Source of the DNA: [Clostridium] symbiosum
GTDB lineage: Bacteria > Bacillota > Clostridia > Lachnospirales > Lachnospiraceae
Direction of reading: 5' to 3'
Length of the DNA: 64,000 bases
NCBI GenBank assembly: GCA_036419695.1
Contig: CP143946.1
Span: 4,706,001-4,770,000 of the forward strand
The position numbers and the translations under genes are program-made. The notes beneath the pieces are model-generated. The model was given only the letters and a program-made list of their open reading frames with translations, was not told the DNA's origin and searched no databases. Shown in pieces: positions 9,082 to 17,471 of the stretch; within the stretch, counting starts at the first letter, position 1, and every line of letters starts with the position of its first letter.

Positions 9082-9475
9082 GCGTTTGCGGAAACTGTGC
9101 ATCAGAATCGGCTGGCTCCTCGGAGCCGGCCTGTTTTATATCTTCTTATGCACTCTGGCGGGACGCCCCCTGATCCCCTGCCTGTTCCATGAAGTCACAG
9201 GGCTTTACTGCCCCGGCTGCGGTGTAAGCCGCATGTGCCTCGCCCTCTTCCGTCTCGACTTTAAAGCGGCATTCCGGGCCAATCCGGTTATACTCCTGCT
9301 GCTTCCCGCAGGCCTTGTCATTGCCCTGCAAATGGCGGTCCGGTATGTGAAAACAGGAAAGCACCTTCCGACGCGCGCCCAGACCATCGTTATCTATTTG
9401 ATGATTGGAATTCTCCTTCTCTTCGGACTGCTCCGCAATCTGCCCGGACCTGCACGTTTTTTCCCCTCTCCGTAA
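9074..9475 (+). CDS. DUF2752 family membrane protein
   Basis: A 133-residue protein with three membrane segments and the cysteine/glycine motif GLYCPGCGVSRM characteristic of DUF2752. Its ATG lies inside the last codons of the DUF4234 gene. The two families often occur together in Firmicutes; the function is unknown. Confidence 0.85.
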   Translation: MHKRLRKLCIRIGWLLGAGLFYIFLCTLAGRPLIPCLFHEVTGLYCPGCGVSRMCLALFRLDFKAAFRANPVILLLLPAGLVIALQMAVRYVKTGKHLPTRAQTIVIYLMIGILLLFGLLRNLPGPARFFPSP

Positions 9476-9521
9476 AGGGAGGATAAAGTTACTGTTCACC
9501 CGGTATGTATCCCGCGAGGCG

Positions 9522-9571
9522 GTTACTTTTCGCTACACTGCCGTCTTTCTGGCAGAGGAGTGAAAAGTAAC
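9522..9571. other. Inverted repeat downstream of DUF2752 gene
   Basis: GTTACTTTTCGCT pairs with AGTGAAAAGTAAC, with a nested CTGCC/GGCAG stem. There is no T-tract directly after it, so terminator function is only possible, not clear. Confidence 0.5.
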
Positions 9572-9611
9572 ACAGGATAAAATCGAACAGTTAAGAGGTT
9601 AAAAAAAGTAA

Positions 9612-9640
9612 TTGACAAATCATTTCAAACATAGTATATT
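9612..9640 (+). promoter_or_regulatory. trp operon promoter
   Basis: TTGACA (9612-9617), a 17-bp spacer and TATATT (9635-9640): an almost perfect vegetative promoter that would start transcription at about 9647, right at the head of the T-box leader. Confidence 0.85.
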
Positions 9641-9645
9641 GTACA

Positions 9646-9949
9646 AAAATAATTCACTAATTTATTAGCTTAAACCAATGAAGCGGAGATCAAAGTAATT
9701 ATGCGCGCACAGAGAGTCCGGGATGCTGAGAACCGGATCGAACTGCAGATTGCCAAATGGACCGCCGAGGGCACAGTCAAAGGCTTAATACCGCCGAGTA
9801 CTCTGTGACGTGGGGCATACGTCAGTTGCCGGAGATATGTCAGTATCTCGCAAAGCGCATGGAGAGATCCATGAATCAAGGTGGCACCGCGGAACTTATA
9901 TCCGTCCTTGACAGAAACCATTCTTCTGTCATGGGCGGATTTTTTATTG
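9646..9949 (+). promoter_or_regulatory. T-box leader, tryptophan specifier
   Basis: The T-box sequence AAGGTGGCACCGCGG is at 9878-9892. Stem I has an AGTA box (about 9693), a distal GATGCTGAGAACC loop and a base formed by AGCGG (about 9679) with CCGCC (9762). The codon immediately before the closing strand is TGG at 9758-9760, followed by A, as expected for a specifier: tryptophan. The intrinsic terminator is 9899-9947 (TCCGTCCTTGACAGAA with TTCTGTCATGGGCGGA, then T6). Uncharged tRNA-Trp should stabilise the antiterminator and turn on trpEGDCFBA. Confidence 0.95.
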
Positions 9950-9954
9950 CGTAG

Positions 9955-9991
9955 TAATGAAACGTTCGCAAAGCGTGCTTTTTGCTGTTTT
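9955..9991 (+). repeat. Solo copy of the 41-bp repeat
   Basis: AATGAAACGTTCGCAAAGCGTGC-type sequence, closely related to the four tandem units at 27209-27372. It lies between the T-box terminator and trpE. The rest of the gap to 10098 contains three ATGAGAC words at 10041, 10059 and 10080 but no gene. Confidence 0.55.
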
Positions 9992-10098
9992 CTTAAAGGT
10001 ACAGCGTGCCAGTAAAAATCTCCCGACAGAGCCGGTTGAAATGAGACAATACACCAAAATGAGACCGAACACCAGGTAAATGAGACAGGAGGTTTTAT

Positions 10099-11586
10099 AT
10101 GTACCCAACACTGGAAGACTTAAAAAAAATCGCTGAAGGCGGCTCCTACCGCCGCATCCCCGTCGCCCGCGAAGTTTATTCCGACCGGTTCACTCCGGTG
10201 GAAGTAATGAGAACGCTGAGAGCGGCAAGCCGCCACTGCTATCTTCTGGAAAGCGCTGAGGACAATCAGAAATGGGGCCGCTATTCCTTTCTTGGCTACT
10301 CACCCAGTCTGGAACTGACCTGCAAAAACGGAGTTCTCCGGGTTCGGCGCGGGGAGGAGGACGAACTGACTGAGGAAACCACGACCGGCACCATCCATCC
10401 GGGCGAAGCCATCCGCCGCATTCTGGACGATTACAAAAGCCCGAAATTAGAAAATATGCCGCCATTTACCGGCGGTCTTGTGGGTTATTTTTCCTACGAT
10501 TACATCAAGTATGCCGAACCGTCCCTGAATACAAACGGACTCAAAAATGACGATTTCTGCGATGTGGATTTGATGCTTTTCGACCGGGTTATCGTCTTCG
10601 ATCACTATAAACAAAAGCTGATCCTGATTGCAGGCGTCGATCCCTCGGATCCGGACCACTCCTATCAGAATGCTTCCGAAAAACTGGATGAGATAGAAAA
10701 ACTGCTGGGCAGTGAAGCCAAGGCAGTTTTCAAGCCTCTGAAGCTGAAAGAGGAACTGACCCCCGCCTTTTCTAAAAAGGAATACTGCCGGATGGTGGAA
10801 AAAGCCAGGCACTACATCCACGAAGGCGATATCTTCCAGGTAGTTCTCTCCGACCCGCTTACCGCGGCGGCGGAAGGCAGCCTCTTTGACACCTACCGGG
10901 TGCTGCGCACCACAAATCCTTCCCCGTATATGTTCTATTTCTCCAGTGACGACGTGGAAATCGCGGGCGCCTCTCCGGAAACGCTGGCGAAACTGGAAAA
11001 TGAAACGCTCTTTAACTTCCCGCTGGCCGGAACGCGCCCCCGCGGCCGGGATGCCGTGGAGGATCAGGCTCTCGAACGCGAACTTCTGTCCGATACAAAA
11101 GAACTGGCGGAACACAACATGCTCGTGGATTTGGGAAGAAATGACCTCGGCAAGGTATGCAGCCTCGGCACGGTAAATGTTTTAAAATACTGTACCATTG
11201 AGAGGTTCTCCCATGTCATGCACATCGGTTCCACTGTATCGGGGACCATCCGGAAGGATAAAGACGCCGTGGACGCCATTGACTCTATTTTACCGGCAGG
11301 CACTTTATCCGGAGCCCCGAAACTGCGGGCCTGTGAGATTATCGGTGAACTGGAGGGCAGAAAGAGGGGAATCTACGGCGGCGCCATCGGCTATCTGGAC
11401 TTTACGGGCAATATGGACACCTGTATTGCCATCCGCCTGGCTTATAAGAAAAATGGACGCGTATGTGTCCAGTCGGGAGCCGGAATCGTGGCGGACAGCG
11501 TCCCGGAACGTGAATTTGAAGAGTGCTGCAATAAAGCAAAGGCAGTAGTAAATGCACTGAAAGCGGCGGAAGGAGGTCTCTTATGA
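10099..11586 (+). CDS. trpE: Anthranilate synthase component I
   Basis: A 495-residue chorismate-using enzyme of the usual length. The N-terminal LLESAE (about residue 50) is the tryptophan feedback site; the C-terminal catalytic half has GDIFQVVLSDP, NPSPYMFYF, AGASPETLAKL, GTRPRGRD, LVDLGRNDLGKV and GTLSGAPK. With TrpG it makes anthranilate from chorismate and glutamine. ACAGGAGG lies eight bases before the ATG. The stop overlaps the trpG start (ATGA), so subunits are made in equal amounts. First gene of the T-box-controlled operon. Confidence 0.98.
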   Translation: MYPTLEDLKKIAEGGSYRRIPVAREVYSDRFTPVEVMRTLRAASRHCYLLESAEDNQKWGRYSFLGYSPSLELTCKNGVLRVRRGEEDELTEETTTGTIHPGEAIRRILDDYKSPKLENMPPFTGGLVGYFSYDYIKYAEPSLNTNGLKNDDFCDVDLMLFDRVIVFDHYKQKLILIAGVDPSDPDHSYQNASEKLDEIEKLLGSEAKAVFKPLKLKEELTPAFSKKEYCRMVEKARHYIHEGDIFQVVLSDPLTAAAEGSLFDTYRVLRTTNPSPYMFYFSSDDVEIAGASPETLAKLENETLFNFPLAGTRPRGRDAVEDQALERELLSDTKELAEHNMLVDLGRNDLGKVCSLGTVNVLKYCTIERFSHVMHIGSTVSGTIRKDKDAVDAIDSILPAGTLSGAPKLRACEIIGELEGRKRGIYGGAIGYLDFTGNMDTCIAIRLAYKKNGRVCVQSGAGIVADSVPEREFEECCNKAKAVVNALKAAEGGLL

Positions 11587-12152
11587 TATTGCTGATAGAT
11601 AATTACGACAGTTTTGTCTATAACCTGTACCAGTTGATTGGCAGCATCACCCCCGATATTAAGGTGGTAAGAAATGATGCCTGTACCTTGGAGGATATAA
11701 AAGCAATGGCTCCCGAAGCAATTGTCATTTCACCCGGTCCGGGACGCCCGGAGGATGCCGGTATCATCCTGAACGTGATCGAACATTTCACCGGGAAAAT
11801 CCCGATTCTGGGCGTCTGCCTCGGCCATCAGGCCATCTGCAGCGCGCTGGGAGGCGTTGTCACTTATGCAAAGGAACTGATGCACGGAAAGACATCGATG
11901 ATAGACACAGCTCCGGACAGCGTCCTGTTCCGGGGAATGAATCCGCCGGTCCAGGTGGCCAGATATCATTCCCTGGCCGCATCGGAAAAGTATCTTCCCG
12001 ACTGCCTGCGCATCACGGCCCGCACCACAGACGGCGAAATCATGGCCGTGGAACACAGAAAATATCCCGTTTACGGCGTCCAGTTCCATCCGGAATCCAT
12101 CATGACCCCGCAGGGGAAAAAGATGATAGAGAACTTCCTATACAGTCTTTAG
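11583..12152 (+). CDS. trpG: Anthranilate synthase component II (glutamine amidotransferase)
   Basis: A 189-residue class I amidotransferase. The nucleophilic Cys is in GVCLGHQAICSALGG (about residue 79) and the His-Glu pair in QFHPESIMT near the C-terminus. It releases ammonia from glutamine for TrpE. It is a stand-alone gene, not fused to trpD, and overlaps trpE by 4 bp. Confidence 0.97.
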   Translation: MILLIDNYDSFVYNLYQLIGSITPDIKVVRNDACTLEDIKAMAPEAIVISPGPGRPEDAGIILNVIEHFTGKIPILGVCLGHQAICSALGGVVTYAKELMHGKTSMIDTAPDSVLFRGMNPPVQVARYHSLAASEKYLPDCLRITARTTDGEIMAVEHRKYPVYGVQFHPESIMTPQGKKMIENFLYSL

Positions 12153-12194
12153 CCGGGGGATTTTTAAATACATAATTTTCAGGAGGTAAAAACT

Positions 12195-13205
12195 ATGATC
12201 CGCGAAGCAATTATCAAACTTTCCACAAAAGAGAACCTGTCCTATGAGGAAGCAAAGCAGGTTATGAATGAAATAATGGAAGGCCAGGCCAGCCATGTAC
12301 AGATGGCCGCTTATCTGACCGCCCTCTCCATCAAAGGAGAAACGATTGACGAAATCACCGCATCGGCCGCAGGCATGCGCGCCCACTGCATCAAACTCCT
12401 CCACGATATGGATGTCCTGGAAATCGTCGGGACCGGAGGGGACGGAGCCAACTCCTTTAACATCTCCACCACCTCCGCCCTGGTCATCGCGGCCGGCGGC
12501 GTGCCGGTGGCAAAACACGGCAACAGGGCCGCATCATCAAAATCCGGCGCGGCCGACGTTCTGGAAGCGCTGGGGGTCAAAATCGACATTACGCCGGAGC
12601 AGAGCGCAGAACTTTTAAAGAAAATCGGAATCTGTTTCCTATTTGCCCAGAACTATCACATTGCCATGAAATATGTGGCTCCTATCCGTAAGGAACTGAG
12701 CGTCCGCACCGTATTCAATATCCTCGGCCCCCTCTCCAACCCGGCTGGAGCCAACATGGAACTGATGGGCGTCTACGAGCAGGCGCTGGTAGAACCGCTG
12801 GCGCAGGTAATGGCAAAGCTGGGCGTCTCAAGGGGTATGGTCGTATACGGACAGGATAAACTCGACGAGATTTCCATGAGTTCCGCAACATCGGTCTGCG
12901 AAATCCGCGACGGCTGGTTCCAGTCCTACGAGATTACGCCGGAACAGTTCGGCTACACCCGCTGCGCCAAGGAAGAGCTGGCAGGCGGCACCCCGGAGGA
13001 AAACGCGGCAATCACCAGAGCCATCTTAAGCGGTGAGGAGAGAGGCCCCAAACGCTGTGCCGTCTGCCTGAACGCCGGCGCCGCCCTCTATGTGACGGGA
13101 AGGACGGAAACACTTGAAAACGGAGTGCGGCTGGCCGAACGTCTGATTGACAACGGGGACGCGCTTAAAAAACTGGAAGAATTTATACGTGAAAGCAACC
13201 GCTGA
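12195..13205 (+). CDS. trpD: Anthranilate phosphoribosyltransferase
   Basis: A 336-residue protein of standard length. The PRPP-binding loop is VGTGGDGANSFNISTT (about 76-91), with KHGNRAASSKSGAADVLEALG downstream in the usual place, split here by family-typical residues. It joins anthranilate to PRPP. AGGAGG lies eight bases before the ATG; 42 bp separate it from trpG. Confidence 0.97.
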   Translation: MIREAIIKLSTKENLSYEEAKQVMNEIMEGQASHVQMAAYLTALSIKGETIDEITASAAGMRAHCIKLLHDMDVLEIVGTGGDGANSFNISTTSALVIAAGGVPVAKHGNRAASSKSGAADVLEALGVKIDITPEQSAELLKKIGICFLFAQNYHIAMKYVAPIRKELSVRTVFNILGPLSNPAGANMELMGVYEQALVEPLAQVMAKLGVSRGMVVYGQDKLDEISMSSATSVCEIRDGWFQSYEITPEQFGYTRCAKEELAGGTPEENAAITRAILSGEERGPKRCAVCLNAGAALYVTGRTETLENGVRLAERLIDNGDALKKLEEFIRESNR

Positions 13206-13233
13206 GAAAGAGATGTATCCGGGAGAGAACTAA

Positions 13234-14043
13234 ATGAATGAAAATATTCTTGCTGCCATAGCAGAAAAGACAAGAGAACGAATCAAAGAGGAACGGAAAC
13301 GCCTTCCCCTGTTCGATATAAGAAGTAAAGCCGAGACCATGGCCGCATTCGGCTCCGCCAAAACGGACCGTCCCACCTTCCGTCAGGCCCTGGCCGCACC
13401 GGGCATGTCGTTTATCTGTGAAGTCAAGAAAGCTTCCCCCTCCAAGGGCGTGATTGCAGAGGACTTCCCTTATTTAGACATTGCAAAGGAATATGAAGCC
13501 GCAGGCGCGTCGGCCATTTCCTGTCTGACCGAACCCTTTTATTTTCAGGGAAGTGACGCGTATTTGAGTCAGATATCCGGCTCCGTAAATATCCCTGTTT
13601 TGAAAAAAGATTTCACTGTGGACGAATACATGATTTACCAGGCCAGAATTTGCGGCGCGTCGGCCATCCTGCTGATCTGCGCCATCCTGGATGATAAGCA
13701 GCTTAAAAGCTATATGGAGCTTGCCTCTTCTCTCCGGCTCGATGTGCTGACCGAAGCGCACGACGAGGAAGAAGTCGTAAGAGCCGTCCGTGCCGGCGCC
13801 TCTATCATCGGAGTTAATAACCGGGATTTGAAAACATTTCAGGTGGATCTGAACAACAGCATCCGCCTCCGTTCCCTCGTCCCTCCGGAAATCCTTTTTG
13901 TCTCCGAGAGCGGCATCCGGACGGCGGCAGATATTCAAAAACTCCACGATAACGGTACCGATGCCGTTCTGATAGGTGAAACGCTGATGCGCTCTCCCAA
14001 TAAAAAAGCCATGCTAAATGAACTGAAAGGAGTTTCCGGGTGA
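13234..14043 (+). CDS. trpC: Indole-3-glycerol phosphate synthase
   Basis: A 269-residue TIM barrel with the family signature FICEVKKASPSKGVI (catalytic Lys and Glu strand), LTEPFYFQGS, VLKKDFTVDEYMI and GVNNRDLKTF. It closes the indole ring of CdRP. Not fused to trpF. The stop overlaps the GTG start of trpF. Confidence 0.97.
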   Translation: MNENILAAIAEKTRERIKEERKRLPLFDIRSKAETMAAFGSAKTDRPTFRQALAAPGMSFICEVKKASPSKGVIAEDFPYLDIAKEYEAAGASAISCLTEPFYFQGSDAYLSQISGSVNIPVLKKDFTVDEYMIYQARICGASAILLICAILDDKQLKSYMELASSLRLDVLTEAHDEEEVVRAVRAGASIIGVNNRDLKTFQVDLNNSIRLRSLVPPEILFVSESGIRTAADIQKLHDNGTDAVLIGETLMRSPNKKAMLNELKGVSG

Positions 14044-14651
14044 CAAAAATCAAGATTTGCGGTCTCACCCGCCCCATTGACATCGACTGGGTAAATGAGG
14101 CGCAGCCGGACTACTGCGGTTTTATCATCAATGTACCGAAAAGCAGAAGAAACATCACCCCCGCGGCTCTTCGCAGCCTCCGTTCCCGGCTCAGTAAATC
14201 CATTGTCCCGGCCGGTGTCTTTGTAGATGAACCGCAGGACACCATTATAAGACTTGTCCGCGACCATACACTGGGAGCCGTCCAGCTTCACGGCTCCGAG
14301 GATGAAACTTACATATTAAACCTGAAAAAAGAAATCGATGTGCCGGTCATCAAGGCATTCAGAGTCACCTCCCCGGAGTCAGTCCGGCAGGCCGAAAAAA
14401 GCAGCGCCGATTTAGTCCTTTTCGATAACGGCGGCGGAGGCACGGGACTCACCTTTGACTGGACACTTCTGAAAAACATTAAAAGACCATACTTTCTCGC
14501 AGGAGGGCTTGGCCCGCACAACCTAGAGGAAGCAGTAAAAACGGTCCGTCCCTGGGGCGTTGATATGAGCAGCGGCGTGGAGACGGAGGGTATAAAGGAC
14601 AAAGAAAAAATTCTGGCGGCGGTTGCCGCAGTAAGGAGAATAACACTATGA
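14040..14651 (+). CDS. trpF: Phosphoribosylanthranilate isomerase
   Basis: A 203-residue TIM barrel starting MTKIKICGLTRP, where the Cys of KICGLT is the catalytic base; AVQLHGSED and FLAGGLGPHN are further signatures. The GTG start overlaps the trpC stop, and the stop overlaps the trpB start, so translation is coupled. Confidence 0.96.
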   Translation: MTKIKICGLTRPIDIDWVNEAQPDYCGFIINVPKSRRNITPAALRSLRSRLSKSIVPAGVFVDEPQDTIIRLVRDHTLGAVQLHGSEDETYILNLKKEIDVPVIKAFRVTSPESVRQAEKSSADLVLFDNGGGGTGLTFDWTLLKNIKRPYFLAGGLGPHNLEEAVKTVRPWGVDMSSGVETEGIKDKEKILAAVAAVRRITL

Positions 14652-15832
14652 CAAACGGAAGATTTGGCATTCACGGCGGCCAGTATATGCCGGAAACCCT
14701 GATGAATGCGGTGATCGAATTAGAAGAGGCCTATAACCATTATAAAGATGATCCCCAGTTCAACCGGGAACTGACCGACCTCCTCAATAACTATGCGGGC
14801 AGGCCGTCACGTCTCTACTACGCAAGGAGGATGACGGAGGATCTGGGCGGAGCCAAAATCTACCTGAAAAGGGAAGATTTAAACCACACCGGCGCCCACA
14901 AAATCAACAATGTGCTGGGCCAGGTTCTTCTGGCGAAAAAGATGGGTAAAACAAGGGTGATCGCCGAAACGGGAGCCGGACAGCACGGAGTTGCCACCGC
15001 CACCGCGGCCGCTCTGATGGATTTGGAATGCGAAGTTTACATGGGAAAAGAAGATACGGAACGCCAGGCACTGAATGTCTACCGGATGCGTCTCCTGGGC
15101 GCCAGGGTTCATGCCGTAACGAGCGGAACCGGAACCCTCAAGGATGCGGTGTCGGAAACCATGCGCGAATGGACCAGCCGGATCGAAGATACCCATTACG
15201 TCCTCGGTTCCTGCATGGGACCTCACCCCTTCCCCACCATCGTCCGCGATTTCCAGGCAGTCATTTCAAAGGAAATCAGGGAACAGATCATGGAACTGGA
15301 GGGAAAACTGCCCGACGCCGTTATGGCCTGTGTCGGGGGCGGCTCCAATGCGATCGGTACATTCTACAATTTTATTGGTGACGAGAGCGTCCGTCTCATC
15401 GGCTGCGAAGCCGCCGGGCGCGGTGTAAATACCGCCGAAACGGCCGCCACCATAGCCACAGGCAGACTCGGCATCTTCCACGGCATGAAGTCTTATTTCT
15501 GTCAGGACGAATACGGCCAGATCGCACCGGTCTATTCTATTTCCGCCGGCCTGGACTATCCGGGCATCGGACCGGAGCACGCTTACCTCCACGACCTCGG
15601 ACGCGCCGAATATGTGCCCGTCACCGACGACGAGGCGGTCGATGCATTTGAATACCTGTCACGGCTGGAGGGAATCATCCCGGCCATTGAGAGCGCCCAC
15701 GCGGTCGCCCATGCCAGGAAAATCGCCCCATCCATGGGCAAAGATCAGATTATTGTCATCACACTTTCAGGCCGCGGCGATAAGGACTGCGCCGCAATCG
15801 CACGATACAGAGGGGAGGATCTCCATGAATAA
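14648..15832 (+). CDS. trpB: Tryptophan synthase beta chain
   Basis: A 394-residue PLP enzyme of the TrpB1 type. The PLP lysine is Lys85 in HTGAHKINN; GAGQHGVATA, the phosphate-binding CVGGGSNAIG and the terminal TLSGRGDKD are all present. It condenses indole with serine. It overlaps trpF by 4 bp and trpA by 8 bp. Confidence 0.98.
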   Translation: MTNGRFGIHGGQYMPETLMNAVIELEEAYNHYKDDPQFNRELTDLLNNYAGRPSRLYYARRMTEDLGGAKIYLKREDLNHTGAHKINNVLGQVLLAKKMGKTRVIAETGAGQHGVATATAAALMDLECEVYMGKEDTERQALNVYRMRLLGARVHAVTSGTGTLKDAVSETMREWTSRIEDTHYVLGSCMGPHPFPTIVRDFQAVISKEIREQIMELEGKLPDAVMACVGGGSNAIGTFYNFIGDESVRLIGCEAAGRGVNTAETAATIATGRLGIFHGMKSYFCQDEYGQIAPVYSISAGLDYPGIGPEHAYLHDLGRAEYVPVTDDEAVDAFEYLSRLEGIIPAIESAHAVAHARKIAPSMGKDQIIVITLSGRGDKDCAAIARYRGEDLHE

Positions 15833-16610
15833 AATTACCATAAAGGATGCATTTGCAGCCGGAAAAGCATTTATCCCATTTATCACCTGCGGCGATCCGT
15901 CGCTCGACATCACCGAACAGTTAGTTTACGCAATGGAAGAAGCCGGAGCCGATTTAATCGAGCTGGGTATTCCATTCTCCGATCCGACGGCCGAGGGCCC
16001 CGTCATTCAGAGCGCCAACGAACGCGCCCTGGCCGGAGGCGTCACCACAGATAAAATCTTTGAAATGGTATCACATATCCGTGAGAAGACTTCCATCCCC
16101 CTGTTATTCATGACCTATTCCAACGTGGTATTTTCTTACGGAACGGAGCGTTTCGTGCGCACCGCCTCGGAAATCGGCATGAACGGCCTCATTCTTCCGG
16201 ACGTTCCCTTTGAGGAAAAAGAAGAATTTGACAAGGTCTGCAAAAAATACGGGATGGAGCTGGTTTCCCTGATCGCCCCCACCTCCCACGCCCGGATCGC
16301 CAGAATTGCCGCAGAAGCCAGCGGTTTCGTCTACTGCGTCTCCTCCCTGGGCGTAACCGGAGTCCGCACCAGTATCACCACGGATGTCGGTGCAATGGTA
16401 AAGCTCGTAAAACAGGCAAAAGATATCCCCTGCGCCATCGGGTTCGGAATCTCCACTCCGGAACAGGCAAAAAATATGGCTGGCAAGGCGGACGGCGTGA
16501 TTGTGGGAAGCGCGATTGTGAAGCTCTGTAAACAGTATGGGGAAGAGTGTGTTCCGTATGTGAAAGAGTATGTGAAGGGAATGAAGGACGCCATAAGGGG
16601 GATTAATTGA
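15825..16610 (+). CDS. trpA: Tryptophan synthase alpha chain
   Basis: A 261-residue protein with the catalytic Glu and Asp in DLIELGIPFSDPTAEGP and the glycine-rich YCVSSLGVTGVR and IGFGISTPEQ loops. It cleaves indole-3-glycerol phosphate and hands indole to TrpB. The ATG at 15825 has GGGGAGG nine bases upstream; an earlier frame from 15612 is inside trpB. Its last codons and TGA stop coincide with the first bases of a large repeat element, so the element may have replaced the native 3' end. Confidence 0.97.
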   Translation: MNKITIKDAFAAGKAFIPFITCGDPSLDITEQLVYAMEEAGADLIELGIPFSDPTAEGPVIQSANERALAGGVTTDKIFEMVSHIREKTSIPLLFMTYSNVVFSYGTERFVRTASEIGMNGLILPDVPFEEKEEFDKVCKKYGMELVSLIAPTSHARIARIAAEASGFVYCVSSLGVTGVRTSITTDVGAMVKLVKQAKDIPCAIGFGISTPEQAKNMAGKADGVIVGSAIVKLCKQYGEECVPYVKEYVKGMKDAIRGIN

Positions 16611-17465
16611 GGAATGAGAACGCCGCCGGTTACGGTCGGGGTTCGGGATGGTGAGGGGGAGGTTGTGAGTCTTCAGTCCCGGGCGTTCGGTTGTCGCGGG
16701 TGGGGAATCCGGGCAGAAAAAGTTCCTCCGGGAAACGCTTGCGCTCTTCGAAGTGCATAACGGTACTAACCTCGAAAAAACCTCGGTAAGTGCCGATGGA
16801 CTTCAGGTTCCCTGCGGAATCTTTTTCTCCCGGATTCCCCACAGGAAGGTTATGGTCCGGGACTGAAGACGCGAAGGTTTTCGCCATCCCGAACTCCGGC
16901 CTGCGGCAGCTGATTTGTTCTATCCCTTCAAGGGGGGAAGAGGATCGTCGCTACCACTATGTTCCCTCGAATGCTTTAAAATATCTGCTATCCGGTCTCT
17001 GACTGGTTTAATTTGATCCTTTTCAGTTTAGAGCATTACGTCAGACCATTCAGCTTTCGTCATAGGAATGCATTTGCTATTAGATTCATCGTAAGATACC
17101 GTCAGCCTGTAAAAGTATCGCAGCCTTGTAGTGGTCGCGACAAGACCTCTCTCCGCACTTAACGAAAGAGACAATCAGCCCCTGAAGCCGGCGGACGGGG
17201 CAATCACCTTCCCCGAGTCTTCAGTCCCGTCGACAACCTGCCCGGGGAAGGAAGGAAAAAAGATTCCGAAGGGGACATTGGAGCCCGCCGGTGCTTAGAC
17301 GGCGTTCTTTGACGTCTTAGCATCCGCTGTGCGCTCCACAAGCGGAAGCGAGTCCCCGTAGGAATCTTTTTTCCTGGATTCCCCCCACCGCAACCTATCA
17401 ACTGGGACTGAAGACTCATACACAACCTACCACTCCCCCGTCCGCCGTCTTACAGAGGCGTCCGC
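16597..17465 (+). repeat. Compound hairpin element, copy 1 (complete)
   Basis: Two large imperfect hairpins with a spacer. Hairpin b-c' has the stem pair GTCTTCAGTCCCG/GGGACTGAAGAC at 16669-16680 and 16858-16870; hairpin d-a' has it at 17217-17229 and 17404-17415. Inside each, a second stem pairs GGGGAATCCGGG with CCCGGATTCCCC-type sequence. The spacer is 16966-17128. The element fills the gap between trpA and the convergent CitMHS gene and has no credible gene. It would also act as a barrier to read-through. Confidence 0.9.
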
Positions 17466-17471
17466 CCTCTC

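Noticed and set aside
10041..10079. Twelve-codon frame MRQYTKMRPNTR ahead of trpE, as a possible leader peptide
   Set aside because: It has no tryptophan codons and lies after the T-box terminator; control by the T-box already explains regulation.
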